A stretch of 64,000 nucleotides of DNA from contig NZ_AP021874.1 of assembly GCF_009688945.1 (NCBI RefSeq), positions 3,968,001-4,032,000 of the forward strand. The letters run 5' to 3'. Positions 37,075-45,326 of the stretch are shown here, piece after piece. The notes under the pieces are model-generated. The model made no database searches. It was not told where the DNA came from and saw only the letters and a program-made list of their open reading frames with translations. The position numbers and the translations under genes were made by a program. Each line of letters opens with the position of its first letter. Within the stretch, counting starts at the first letter, position 1. This stretch comes from Desulfosarcina alkanivorans (GTDB lineage Bacteria; Desulfobacterota; Desulfobacteria; Desulfobacterales; Desulfosarcinaceae).

Positions 37075-37542
37075 TTGATCACTTTTTCTTTTTCAAATAA
37101 TTATTCATGGGTCTACTACATAATCAGTGCTGGTGTTATTGCTATATTGATAAGGTTAATTAATTCCTTTTGGCGCACTTTTGAAAGTGAAGACAAACCC
37201 AAAGATAGATGTAAAAAATTCAAAGATGCATTTTTAGGGCGTGGATGGATAGAAACAAGACAATTCATTGATAAAGCTAGAATTAAAAAGGAAAATGTCA
37301 AAATCGCAAATGATTATTGGTATCCATTTTTCCTTGGGTGGTTGGAATTAGTCTCATATCCCATACTTTTACACTCGGATAAAGCAACATATATTGGGGC
37401 TTGGTTAGCCTTCAAAACAGTTCACAAATGGGGATATTCGCCAGGGATTAACCGTTGATTTTACAACAGATATTTATTAATGAATGCGATTATTCTTGTT
37501 TGTTCTTATCTTTTAAGTGTATGTCCAATGTTGTTGAAATAA
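37075..37542 (+). pseudogene. Cassette 1: small membrane protein gene with an in-frame TGA
   Basis: TTG start at 37075 with AGGAG seven bases upstream. The first 127 codons encode a hydrophobic N-terminal helix, a charged loop and FFLGWLELVSYPILLHSDKATYIGAWLAFKTVHKW, a layout known from small membrane proteins on integron cassettes. A TGA at 37456-37458 interrupts the frame, but reading through it gives FYNRYLLMNAIILVCSYLL and a stop TAA at 37540 (155 codons), a sensible extra transmembrane helix. That TAA lies exactly on the TAAC of an attC-like site, as in the other cassettes. I therefore call the TGA a nonsense mutation. Codon use is AT-rich, unlike the flanking chromosome. Confidence 0.65.
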
Positions 37543-37608
37543 CAAACATAACATCTATATGGCCTCCGGTTGTCAAGGAAAAAACTTCTCCCATGGATCG
37601 GAATAATC

Positions 37609-39172
37609 GTACGCGTTCACGGGATATTCCCGTATGAATCAAATCCAGGAAAGGTCAGGCATTATATTACGAAAGTAGGAAGCAATACATTCCACGAGAA
37701 ATGGGAACGTGGGCTTTTCATTTAAACGGCAGGTCTCTTTCAGTGACAAGATCCGCTCGACCCACCGATTACCCTTTTCGCTTTGGGTTCCCAGACTGCG
37801 TTTTCGCCACAGCACACCAAAACGTAAGGCCCGCTCAGCGCGATTATTTGTAGGTTCGACGCCATGGTGATCGAGAAAGGTCCACAGACTGTCCATTTCC
37901 CGTACGATCTGACGGGCAAGTCTACCAGCATCGGTCTTGTCCTCCTCCCAAAGGGAGACGGTGAACAAGAAGAACGTATAAAAATCCGACCACTGTTTTG
38001 AGTCGGGAGGTTCTTTGGCAAACGATACCAGTTGCCTCAGCCAGGCGGCGACGATTTCTCCGAAGCGGCGAAGGTCGGGTTTCTTTCTTTCCGTCAGGGC
38101 ATCGGCCTTGCGGATCAGGTGAGCCAGGCAGGTTTGGCGGTGCACCCATTTTTGGTATAGGCCGTATCCATCACTGACCAGAATGCCGTTCCAATCCTGG
38201 ATTAAGTTTTCGAAGGCCTCCTTAGACCGGTGTGGGTCGATACGATAAAATGCCACCCGTTCATTTACCATGGCCCACAGCCAGTGCAGATCATTTTGCT
38301 TAAACCAGGATGTTTCGTCGATGTAGTTACACCAAAAGCGTCGGGCGATCTGGCCGATGCGTTCGTAGACTGGCAATAGCGCATTTGAGGTGCGGTCGAC
38401 AATTTTCTGGATGGTTCCGGTGGCAATGGGAATGTCTAATACAGATTCGCACAACTTTTTGACATCGTTTCGGCTCATGCCCTTGATGCCGCTCAGTTCA
38501 CCGATAAAGGCGGTAAAACGAGGACCGTAACCGGTGGACATCTCAGGTGGCAGCATGGCTTTGACCACGTTACCGCAGTTAGGGCAATCGCATTGCTGGA
38601 GAAGATAGTGATTGACTTGCATTTCGATTTCGGGAAGCTCAATATGTTGATGTACGTAAAACGTTTTCATCTTTTCCTGATCGAAAGCCGAATGCCCGCA
38701 TGAGCAACGTTGCGGGGTCAACCAATAGCTCTCGGTCGGGTCCAGCACTTGCTGCTGGTGCGGCTTATGGCCTTTCTGACCGCCTTTAGCCTTTTTGCTC
38801 TTTTTTTGCTTTCTCTTCTTCCTCGCAAAAGGTGGATCGGAAGACGGTGGCTTGCTGGAGTTGTGAGAATTTTTCCGGGTCCGAACCTCGAGCTTCTCGA
38901 GCCGTTTTTCGTGGAGTGCAATCCGCTGTTCCATATCGAAAAGCGTCCGTTCCAGAGCCATGATGTAATGACGCACCGGCTCTGGCGTCAGTTGCCAATC
39001 GAGTTCCGAAAAAGGTCTTTTGAGTGCCATGAAAAGCACCCTATCATAGCCAAAAAGAAAAATCTAGATTTATTTTGAATTATTCCAGATGGTTAGGAAC
39101 CTTGCTTTTGTGTATTGATTTCGGGGACTTGCGAAGCCAATCGGACCATCAAAGTACCCCGTGAATGCTTAC
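37609..39172 (-). mobile_element. IS66-family insertion sequence, copy 1 (1,564 bp)
   Basis: Ends are imperfect terminal inverted repeats GTACGCGTTCACGGG and, at the other end, GTAAGCATTCACGGG, two differences. It is flanked by a perfect 8-bp target duplication GAATAATC (37601-37608 and 39173-39180), the size expected of IS66. It carries only the tnpC-type transposase, like the ISBst12 subgroup. It is inserted inside the attC-like site of cassette 1. Confidence 0.95.
37639..39039 (-). CDS. tnpC: IS66-family transposase (TnpC type)
   Basis: 466 residues. N-terminal leucine-zipper-like helix, basic linker with SSKPPSSDPP, zinc-finger CSCGHSAF...CDCPNCG (about 110-160), then a DDE catalytic core (YIDETSWF, LVSDGYGLYQ, and the NNRAERALR segment holding the Glu). 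Identical in sequence to the second copy at 41388-42788. No tnpA or tnpB accessory gene is present. Confidence 0.95.
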   Translation of the reverse strand: MLFMALKRPFSELDWQLTPEPVRHYIMALERTLFDMEQRIALHEKRLEKLEVRTRKNSHNSSKPPSSDPPFARKKRKQKKSKKAKGGQKGHKPHQQQVLDPTESYWLTPQRCSCGHSAFDQEKMKTFYVHQHIELPEIEMQVNHYLLQQCDCPNCGNVVKAMLPPEMSTGYGPRFTAFIGELSGIKGMSRNDVKKLCESVLDIPIATGTIQKIVDRTSNALLPVYERIGQIARRFWCNYIDETSWFKQNDLHWLWAMVNERVAFYRIDPHRSKEAFENLIQDWNGILVSDGYGLYQKWVHRQTCLAHLIRKADALTERKKPDLRRFGEIVAAWLRQLVSFAKEPPDSKQWSDFYTFFLFTVSLWEEDKTDAGRLARQIVREMDSLWTFLDHHGVEPTNNRAERALRFGVLWRKRSLGTQSEKGNRWVERILSLKETCRLNEKPTFPFLVECIASYFRNIMPDLSWI

Positions 39173-39658
39173 GAATAATCAATTTCTAAGCGAACCTCTT
39201 CCGTCTCTTTTCTCGGATTCCTTGACAAGCAATTCGTTGGTTCCGGCTTGCGTCTTCGGTCGCGAGCGTCAGCGCGTTTGGATAACGCGTCTGCACCAAA
39301 CATCTATCAGGATTGACTGATTTGCCAGATGGTTCTTTGACAATCAGCGTGCCACCTTAAGGCGGCTTCAGAATATATTTCGATTCCCTTATTCCGGCGC
39401 AGTCAAAGGTATCGGCTCGTCCGACGGGCGGACGTCCAGTTAGGGTGTCACTCGGATAAGGGGCAGAACACGATCACCACCGGTCAAGCTATCCGTATGC
39501 GTGGATGGAACCGAAAGGTGCCGCCAATCAAAGCATTGAGCTTCGGGCATCGGGTCCACTCTTTTTTCGCAGTCGGGCTGCATGTCTTAAATCGAGAGAC
39601 TCAGATCCGCCCGTTTGATCTCAGTTATGCGATAAGTTGACACCTTCCGGTTCCACAT

Positions 39659-40702
39659 CTATTGATCGAAGAATCGTTTCATGTTGAACGCCTCCTTGTT
39701 TTTGAGCATAAAGTAAATGGCCCGGCCCAGCTTGTGGGTGAAGATTCCCAGAGCCTTGCCTTTATTGTATTTGTGTTCCAGTTTGGAAACGAAATACTTT
39801 GCCTGGGATGAATCCCTGAGCATGAGGATCGCGGCTTCCTTGATCGCCCATTTGAGATGGTGGTTGCCGATCTTCTTGTTGCTGTGCCCGGCCCACTTGC
39901 CGTCGGACTCTTTTACCGGCCGGATCAGCCTGGCATAGGATGAGAAATCCTGTACCCTGGGAAACCGCCTGACATCATGGACCTCGTACAGGATTACCAG
40001 GGCCAGGATCTGCCCGACACCGGGGATTGAGCGCAGCAGATATAAAGTGTGGTAATCATGCTGGCGGGCGGTTTTTTCGATATGCCATTCAAGCTTTTTA
40101 AGAATCTGATTCATGGCATCGATCATGGCCAAGTCGACTTCGATGCTCTTTCTGACAGCCGGGTCTTCAAACCTTTCGGCGACACCGCCATGGTTGTATT
40201 TGCGTGACAATTTTTTCCTGAACGCCGGCAGGTTGTACTGGGTATTGGTGTTGTTAATATGGGCTACCAGTTCGCTGCATCGTCTCGACAGATACATGCG
40301 CCGGCGCAGCAGATCCCGTGTTGCCCGCCACTTGGCCGGATAGGGATAAGCGGTGGGAAAATTGCTGTTTTTGAGTAACATGGCGAGTTTGTAAGAATCG
40401 ATTTTATCGTTTTTGGTTTTGCCGCCGTGGATGGCTTTCATGTATAATGCGTGTCCAAGGACGAAATCGATTTTGTGATCGGCGCACAGATCGGCCAGCC
40501 AGTACCAGCAGAAGACACATTCAACACCGACAACAACGTCTTCGATAAACGGGAACACCAGTTCGAAAAAGAGTTCCGGGTCGGTTTTGATATTCAGGTG
40601 AACAACAATTTTTCCTTTATGGTCGAGGATGCAGACATACATTTTCCTGGCATGCAGATCGACACCGCAGTAATACTTGTGCTGTCGGTTGTAAAATTTC
40701 AT
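39659..40702 (-). CDS. IS110-family transposase (DEDD recombinase)
   Basis: 347 residues from ATG 40702, chosen for GGAGG six bases upstream; a longer frame to 40906 has no such support. The RuvC-like DEDD domain begins YYCGVDLHARKMYVCILD, with the Glu in VVGVECVF and Asp pair in KNDKIDSYKLA. The C-terminal Tnp_20 domain contains LRSIPGVGQILALVIL with the catalytic Ser region. Full length and apparently intact. Confidence 0.93.
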   Translation of the reverse strand: MKFYNRQHKYYCGVDLHARKMYVCILDHKGKIVVHLNIKTDPELFFELVFPFIEDVVVGVECVFCWYWLADLCADHKIDFVLGHALYMKAIHGGKTKNDKIDSYKLAMLLKNSNFPTAYPYPAKWRATRDLLRRRMYLSRRCSELVAHINNTNTQYNLPAFRKKLSRKYNHGGVAERFEDPAVRKSIEVDLAMIDAMNQILKKLEWHIEKTARQHDYHTLYLLRSIPGVGQILALVILYEVHDVRRFPRVQDFSSYARLIRPVKESDGKWAGHSNKKIGNHHLKWAIKEAAILMLRDSSQAKYFVSKLEHKYNKGKALGIFTHKLGRAIYFMLKNKEAFNMKRFFDQ

Positions 40703-40776
40703 GATGTGCCTCCTTTTGCTTGGGTAAGTATTTGTTAGGGGTAACAAAAGTTTACCGTTGCAAGTGAAAGGGGGCA

Positions 40777-40851
40777 ACCCATCATCATGTTTTCTGTTCG
40801 AGAATGGGGTATTAAAAAGCTCGTCGGAGAACAGGAAATATGATGATGGGT
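40777..40851. ncRNA. Large hairpin upstream of the IS110 transposase, candidate bridge RNA part
   Basis: A 23-base inverted repeat with two mismatches, ACCCATCATCAT... (40777-40799) and ...ATGATGATGGGT (40829-40851), with a 29-base loop. It lies in the non-coding end of the IS110 element, where members of the IS110 group encode their bridge RNA. Assignment is by position and structure only. Confidence 0.4.
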
Positions 40852-40883
40852 TTACACGACAGCCCCGTTTCTTTGGGAGGCCA

Positions 40884-40960
40884 TAACTAGTATCAATCGC
40901 ATCCACCCGACTTTACCCGCCGCTACGCTCTGGGCAAAGCGGGTGATGCAGGCGTTAGGC
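40884..40960 (+). other. attC-like site A
   Basis: TAAC at 40884-40887, arm GCATCCACCCGACTTTACCC (40899-40918), a 13-base turn, arm GGGCAAAGCGGGTGATGC (40932-40949) and a perfect core GTTAGGC (40954-40960). The arms pair with single unpaired bases on one side, the asymmetry typical of attC. The gene that follows starts 16 bases after the core. Confidence 0.7.
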
Positions 40961-41357
40961 TTTGAGGGTACAATCTATGAACAAGCGGCGAATCGAAAAG
41001 CTGAAAGACCTGCTTGAAGAGCTAGTTCCTGACCAAATCGACTTCCAGTTATACACAGAAATGTTGGAAGCTCGATGGGATACAGACACATTTTTTCGTG
41101 GAAAGGTTCTCGCATTGCACAGCTACTTGAAGCTTTTAAAAAGAGCGGATCTATCTGCATCTCTAAACGATTTTTTGCCAATTGACGGGAATGCTATTGA
41201 AGCTTTGACCTTCATCAGGGACCATATCACACCTGAGATTCTCGATTATTTGGAAAAAGAAGCAAATGTTGACGAGAATGATCTAAGTGAGCATTTTTGG
41301 TGTTTTTTACATCCAAGAATTGTAACGATCGCGAAGCCAAGATTTGATACCGGATTT

Positions 41358-42921
41358 GTACGCGTTCACGGGATATTCCCGTATGAATCAAATCCAGGAA
41401 AGGTCAGGCATTATATTACGAAAGTAGGAAGCAATACATTCCACGAGAAATGGGAACGTGGGCTTTTCATTTAAACGGCAGGTCTCTTTCAGTGACAAGA
41501 TCCGCTCGACCCACCGATTACCCTTTTCGCTTTGGGTTCCCAGACTGCGTTTTCGCCACAGCACACCAAAACGTAAGGCCCGCTCAGCGCGATTATTTGT
41601 AGGTTCGACGCCATGGTGATCGAGAAAGGTCCACAGACTGTCCATTTCCCGTACGATCTGACGGGCAAGTCTACCAGCATCGGTCTTGTCCTCCTCCCAA
41701 AGGGAGACGGTGAACAAGAAGAACGTATAAAAATCCGACCACTGTTTTGAGTCGGGAGGTTCTTTGGCAAACGATACCAGTTGCCTCAGCCAGGCGGCGA
41801 CGATTTCTCCGAAGCGGCGAAGGTCGGGTTTCTTTCTTTCCGTCAGGGCATCGGCCTTGCGGATCAGGTGAGCCAGGCAGGTTTGGCGGTGCACCCATTT
41901 TTGGTATAGGCCGTATCCATCACTGACCAGAATGCCGTTCCAATCCTGGATTAAGTTTTCGAAGGCCTCCTTAGACCGGTGTGGGTCGATACGATAAAAT
42001 GCCACCCGTTCATTTACCATGGCCCACAGCCAGTGCAGATCATTTTGCTTAAACCAGGATGTTTCGTCGATGTAGTTACACCAAAAGCGTCGGGCGATCT
42101 GGCCGATGCGTTCGTAGACTGGCAATAGCGCATTTGAGGTGCGGTCGACAATTTTCTGGATGGTTCCGGTGGCAATGGGAATGTCTAATACAGATTCGCA
42201 CAACTTTTTGACATCGTTTCGGCTCATGCCCTTGATGCCGCTCAGTTCACCGATAAAGGCGGTAAAACGAGGACCGTAACCGGTGGACATCTCAGGTGGC
42301 AGCATGGCTTTGACCACGTTACCGCAGTTAGGGCAATCGCATTGCTGGAGAAGATAGTGATTGACTTGCATTTCGATTTCGGGAAGCTCAATATGTTGAT
42401 GTACGTAAAACGTTTTCATCTTTTCCTGATCGAAAGCCGAATGCCCGCATGAGCAACGTTGCGGGGTCAACCAATAGCTCTCGGTCGGGTCCAGCACTTG
42501 CTGCTGGTGCGGCTTATGGCCTTTCTGACCGCCTTTAGCCTTTTTGCTCTTTTTTTGCTTTCTCTTCTTCCTCGCAAAAGGTGGATCGGAAGACGGTGGC
42601 TTGCTGGAGTTGTGAGAATTTTTCCGGGTCCGAACCTCGAGCTTCTCGAGCCGTTTTTCGTGGAGTGCAATCCGCTGTTCCATATCGAAAAGCGTCCGTT
42701 CCAGAGCCATGATGTAATGACGCACCGGCTCTGGCGTCAGTTGCCAATCGAGTTCCGAAAAAGGTCTTTTGAGTGCCATGAAAAGCACCCTATCATAGCC
42801 AAAAAGAAAAATCTAGATTTATTTTGAATTATTCCAGATGGTTAGGAACCTTGCTTTTGTGTATTGATTTCGGGGACTTGCGAAGCCAATCGGACCATCA
42901 AAGTACCCCGTGAATGCTTAC
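41358..42921 (-). mobile_element. IS66-family insertion sequence, copy 2 (1,564 bp)
   Basis: Same element as at 37609-39172, exactly 3,749 bases further on and in the same orientation. Flanked by a perfect 8-bp target duplication CCGGATTT (41350-41357 and 42922-42929), different from copy 1, so the two copies inserted independently. It splits the Hypoth_Ymh gene. Confidence 0.96.
41388..42788 (-). CDS. tnpC: IS66-family transposase (TnpC type), second copy
   Basis: 466 residues, with a translation identical to the copy at 37639-39039: zinc finger, DDE core and C-terminal region all intact. Identity of the two copies points to recent transposition or gene conversion. Confidence 0.95.
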   Translation of the reverse strand: MLFMALKRPFSELDWQLTPEPVRHYIMALERTLFDMEQRIALHEKRLEKLEVRTRKNSHNSSKPPSSDPPFARKKRKQKKSKKAKGGQKGHKPHQQQVLDPTESYWLTPQRCSCGHSAFDQEKMKTFYVHQHIELPEIEMQVNHYLLQQCDCPNCGNVVKAMLPPEMSTGYGPRFTAFIGELSGIKGMSRNDVKKLCESVLDIPIATGTIQKIVDRTSNALLPVYERIGQIARRFWCNYIDETSWFKQNDLHWLWAMVNERVAFYRIDPHRSKEAFENLIQDWNGILVSDGYGLYQKWVHRQTCLAHLIRKADALTERKKPDLRRFGEIVAAWLRQLVSFAKEPPDSKQWSDFYTFFLFTVSLWEEDKTDAGRLARQIVREMDSLWTFLDHHGVEPTNNRAERALRFGVLWRKRSLGTQSEKGNRWVERILSLKETCRLNEKPTFPFLVECIASYFRNIMPDLSWI

Positions 42922-43250
42922 CCGGATTTTATTCTGATTCTGTCGAAGCTGCTTTCAAAGAAATCAACGTTATTATAAAGGCGCATTTCAAACAAGTGAC
43001 AAACATTGAACTCGATGGAGCAAAGCTAATGTCCCGCGCGTTTTCAAAAGATAATCCAGTATTCACATTAGCGGATACTTCGACGATGGACGGCAAAAAT
43101 GTTCAGCAAGGTTACATGAATCTGTTTCTTGGTTCAACTATAGGGATTCGAAACCCAAGTGCGCATGGAAATGAGGAAATGGAACAAATAGATGCTATCC
43201 ATTTTCTATTCCTTGCAAGTTTATTGCTACGGAAATTTGACACACGCATA

Positions 43251-43375
43251 TAACCACCAAATGCACCGGATGCAAAAGGCCGTGGCTTATTAACCATTCG
43301 TGGTTTATCTTCTTTAGCATGCTTTTAAATATTTTCGTGGAAGCCTTTTTCACTTGGTGATTTGGAACGTTAGGA
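43251..43375 (+). other. attC-like site B
   Basis: TAAC at 43251-43254 (overlapping the stop of the Ymh gene), arm CCAAATGCACC (43257-43267), a variable loop, arm GGTGATTTGG (43356-43365) and core-like GTTAGGA (43369-43375). The arms pair with one extrahelical base. The next gene starts eight bases after the core. Confidence 0.65.
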
Positions 43376-43382
43376 TTCATTG

Positions 43383-44243
43383 ATGGACGACGAAACTTTG
43401 TTTAACAAGGTTTGGGTTATTGAGTCTTTACGTAAAGAAGATCGTGAGACTGGGAAATCACTCTATAACGATGTATTGCTCCCTATTTCCCTTCGTGAAA
43501 AAAATTTGAGAATTGAAATTGCTTGTCCGACTGACAAAGAAAGCTTCTTCAAAGTTCTTTCTGAAGTAGAGAAAGAAGCGAAGGCTGGGCTCTATCCAAT
43601 AATTCACCTGGAGTGTCATGGTTCAATAGAAGGGCTGCAATTGACAAATTTTGATACCGTTAGCTGGGAGGATTTGAGAGATGTTTTCATTCGAATAAAT
43701 ATTGCAAGTCAACTCAACACAGTAATTGTTGTGGCAGCATGCAATGGAATCTATCTTATAAACGTTGCAACAATACTTGACAGAGCTGCATTTTGGGCCG
43801 TGATCGGGCCAGTTGACGAAATATCGGATCTTGAACTGAAGCGGGACTTTTCAGCTTTTTACGAAACTTTTTTTAAAACGATGAGTGGGGATGAGGCTGT
43901 AAATGCTTTAAATAAAGGGGTACCAATCTCGGACCGTGTTTATCATTTTCGCTCATCTCAAGCCCTATTCAAACGAGCGTTTCTGAACTATCATCAAACT
44001 CACTGCGTAGGTAAAGGCAAGAAAATACGATTGGAGGCTTTGATAAGTGAAGCCATGAAAGACCCAGCTACTCGCGCTAAGGGCGTAAATTGGGTACGCA
44101 AACGTATCAAAGCTGAACTATCAAAAGAACGAAAACAGTTCATTAAATTCAAAGATCGATTCTTTATGATTGATTTGTTTCAAAAAAATGCAGAAAGATT
44201 TTCGTTGAGTTACGAAGATGTAATTGAAACATTCGCATCCTAA
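43383..44243 (+). CDS. Cassette gene: caspase-like (clan CD, CHAT-type) protease
   Basis: 286 residues from ATG 43383, AGGA seven bases upstream. The core reads IIHLECHGSIEGLQL, about 40 residues of strand-helix, then TVIVVAACNGIYL: a His-Gly and an Ala-Cys on consecutive strands, the catalytic dyad pattern of clan CD proteases (caspase, CHAT). WAVIGPVDEISD and an FYETFFKTM helix follow as in CHAT domains. The C-terminal ~110 residues are basic and helical (RKRIKAELSKERKQFIKFKDRF) and may sense or bind a partner. Its stop overlaps attC site C. CHAT proteases are often effectors of bacterial defence; no adjacent partner fixes its target. Confidence 0.75.
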   Translation: MDDETLFNKVWVIESLRKEDRETGKSLYNDVLLPISLREKNLRIEIACPTDKESFFKVLSEVEKEAKAGLYPIIHLECHGSIEGLQLTNFDTVSWEDLRDVFIRINIASQLNTVIVVAACNGIYLINVATILDRAAFWAVIGPVDEISDLELKRDFSAFYETFFKTMSGDEAVNALNKGVPISDRVYHFRSSQALFKRAFLNYHQTHCVGKGKKIRLEALISEAMKDPATRAKGVNWVRKRIKAELSKERKQFIKFKDRFFMIDLFQKNAERFSLSYEDVIETFAS

Positions 44244-44364
44244 CCTTGCAGTCCAGAGGGACAGCAAGGGCCGAGCCACTATGGGAAATTGTGCTTTGTA
44301 AAAACTCTTTATCATTTACAAAGGTCAGTGAAAGCCCTTGCTGCCCCTGACCGCATCGTTAGCA
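44241..44364 (+). other. attC-like site C
   Basis: TCCTAAC at 44238-44244 overlapping the stop codon, then a long arm (to about 44272) that pairs with 44334-44357 over some 28 bases with a few single-base bulges (shared TGC-GTC-AG-GGG-CAGCAAGGGC). Core-like GTTAGCA at 44358-44364. Best-paired of the four sites. Confidence 0.7.
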
Positions 44365-44383
44365 AGGCGATGGAGGATTGAGA

Positions 44384-45313
44384 TTGAAAATTAAGATCTT
44401 CTATTCTTGGCAATCAGATATTAAGGCTGCATCTAATAGAACATTGATACAAAATGCGTTGGAGGGTGCTGCTAAAGATATTCGAGATGACGACTCTATA
44501 GAAATTGAACCCGTAGTCGACAGAGATACATTTGGAGTCCCTGGCTCTCCAGATATTGGATCAACTATTTTTAGTAAAATCGATAATTGTGATATTTTTG
44601 TTGCTGACGTTACTATTGTTAACAAGCTTCAACAAGCCCGCCCAACTCCGAACCCGAATGTATTAATTGAGCTAGGATACGCCTTAAAATCAAAAGGAGA
44701 TAACCGCACAATATTGGTTTTGAACTCAGCTTGCGGGAATCCTGAACTTTTACCATTTGACCTTCGACAAAAACGTATTCTCACATACGGTTCAGCGATA
44801 GATTCTACTAATCGCGCTAAAGAACGGGCATTATTGCGTAACCAACTGTGTAAAGCGATCTCACTGATTGTACAAAGTATCGTCGAGACACCCCTGAAAA
44901 GTAATCCAGTTATTTTATCAATAGATTATAAAAAGATCAAAATCGAGTCGAAAAGGCATGATTATCAACTTCAAGTTGAATTAAAAAATGATGGAACAAA
45001 CAACATTTCAGAGTGGCACGTTGATGTTGTTTTTCCAACTACATTATTAAATCCTTTGGTTACATATGCTCTCGCAGTACCTGAACGTAGCGATCATAAA
45101 AATACACTTTTCAGATCTAACCAAGACACACATCCGGGTGTTATTTATCCGGGTGATAAAAAAATTGTTATGAGCATTGATTATTATATAAATACAAATA
45201 CTTATAGAATTCGGCAGGATTTATTCCAAAACAAAGTCAGTGCTATTTCTTATGTTCATGGTCAACAGGTTGCCAATATAGAAAAAGAAGTTAGTGAATT
45301 ACAAATGTTTTAA
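44384..45313 (+). CDS. Cassette gene: TIR-like nucleotide-binding effector
   Basis: 309 residues from TTG 44384; GGAGG seven bases upstream favours it over TTG 44378. The N-terminal ~150 residues are TIR/nucleoside-deoxyribosyltransferase-like: KIFYSWQSD start, VDRDTFGVPGSPDI, CDIFVADVT, and PNVLIELGYAL with the likely catalytic Glu near residue 105. The C-terminal ~140 residues appear as a beta-sandwich (LQVELKNDGTNNISEWHVDVVFP), an accessory domain of unknown ligand. TIR-like proteins of this kind bind or cleave NAD or related nucleotides, often as defence effectors. AT-rich and cassette-borne. Confidence 0.75.
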   Translation: MKIKIFYSWQSDIKAASNRTLIQNALEGAAKDIRDDDSIEIEPVVDRDTFGVPGSPDIGSTIFSKIDNCDIFVADVTIVNKLQQARPTPNPNVLIELGYALKSKGDNRTILVLNSACGNPELLPFDLRQKRILTYGSAIDSTNRAKERALLRNQLCKAISLIVQSIVETPLKSNPVILSIDYKKIKIESKRHDYQLQVELKNDGTNNISEWHVDVVFPTTLLNPLVTYALAVPERSDHKNTLFRSNQDTHPGVIYPGDKKIVMSIDYYINTNTYRIRQDLFQNKVSAISYVHGQQVANIEKEVSELQMF

Positions 45314-45326
45314 AGAATATTTTTTT

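Larger units (their letters stand above)
37540..39242 (+). other. attC-like recombination site of cassette 1, split by an IS66 copy
   Basis: Left side TAAC at 37540-37543 and arm TTGTCAAGGAA (37570-37580); right side arm TTCCTTGACAA (39218-39228, perfect complement) and core-like GTTGGTT (39236-39242). With the insertion sequence and one target copy removed, the site is 131 bases, within the usual attC range. The core is degenerate, so this is the weakest of the internal sites. Confidence 0.45.
39243..40883 (-). mobile_element. IS110-family element (ends approximate)
   Basis: The transposase gene is complete. IS110 elements lack clear inverted ends and target duplications, so limits are taken as the space between two attC-like sites. 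About 415 bases of non-coding DNA lie downstream of the transposase (39243-39658) and about 180 upstream. Such flanks in this family encode the bridge RNA. Insertion next to an attC-like site recalls the IS1111-attC group, which targets these sites. Confidence 0.65.
40977..43253 (+). pseudogene. Cassette gene of the Hypoth_Ymh (TIGR02391) family, interrupted by IS66
   Basis: ATG 40977. The first 127 codons end at KPRFDTGF, exactly at the IS66 target copy. Removing the IS66 and one 8-bp duplicate joins them in frame to YSDSVEAAFKEIN at 42930 and runs to TAA 43251-43253, giving 234 residues. The restored C-terminal half (FYSDSVEAAFKEIN, GYMNLFLGSTIGIRNPSAHG, AIHFLFLASLLLRK) is the Hypoth_Ymh domain, found in phage- and defence-linked proteins of unknown function. 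The stop codon overlaps the TAAC of attC site B. The insertion must destroy the normal product. Confidence 0.85.

Noticed and set aside
37593..39320. After removing IS66 copy 1, a 51-codon frame starting at ATG 37593 appears (MDRNNQFLSEPLPS...).
   Set aside because: No ribosome site, no recognisable features, and it lies inside the attC-like palindrome; probably chance.
40703..40906. N-terminal extension of the IS110 transposase.
   Set aside because: The GGAGG box and the family start motif support ATG 40702; the extension covers the hairpin of the non-coding end.
37609..42921. A composite transposon formed by the two IS66 copies.
   Set aside because: The outermost 8-bp flanks differ (GAATAATC versus CCGGATTT) and each copy has its own target duplication, so they moved separately.
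42864..43253. A 129-codon frame starting inside the IS66 right end.
   Set aside because: It is a chimera of IS sequence and the 3' half of the disrupted Hypoth_Ymh gene.
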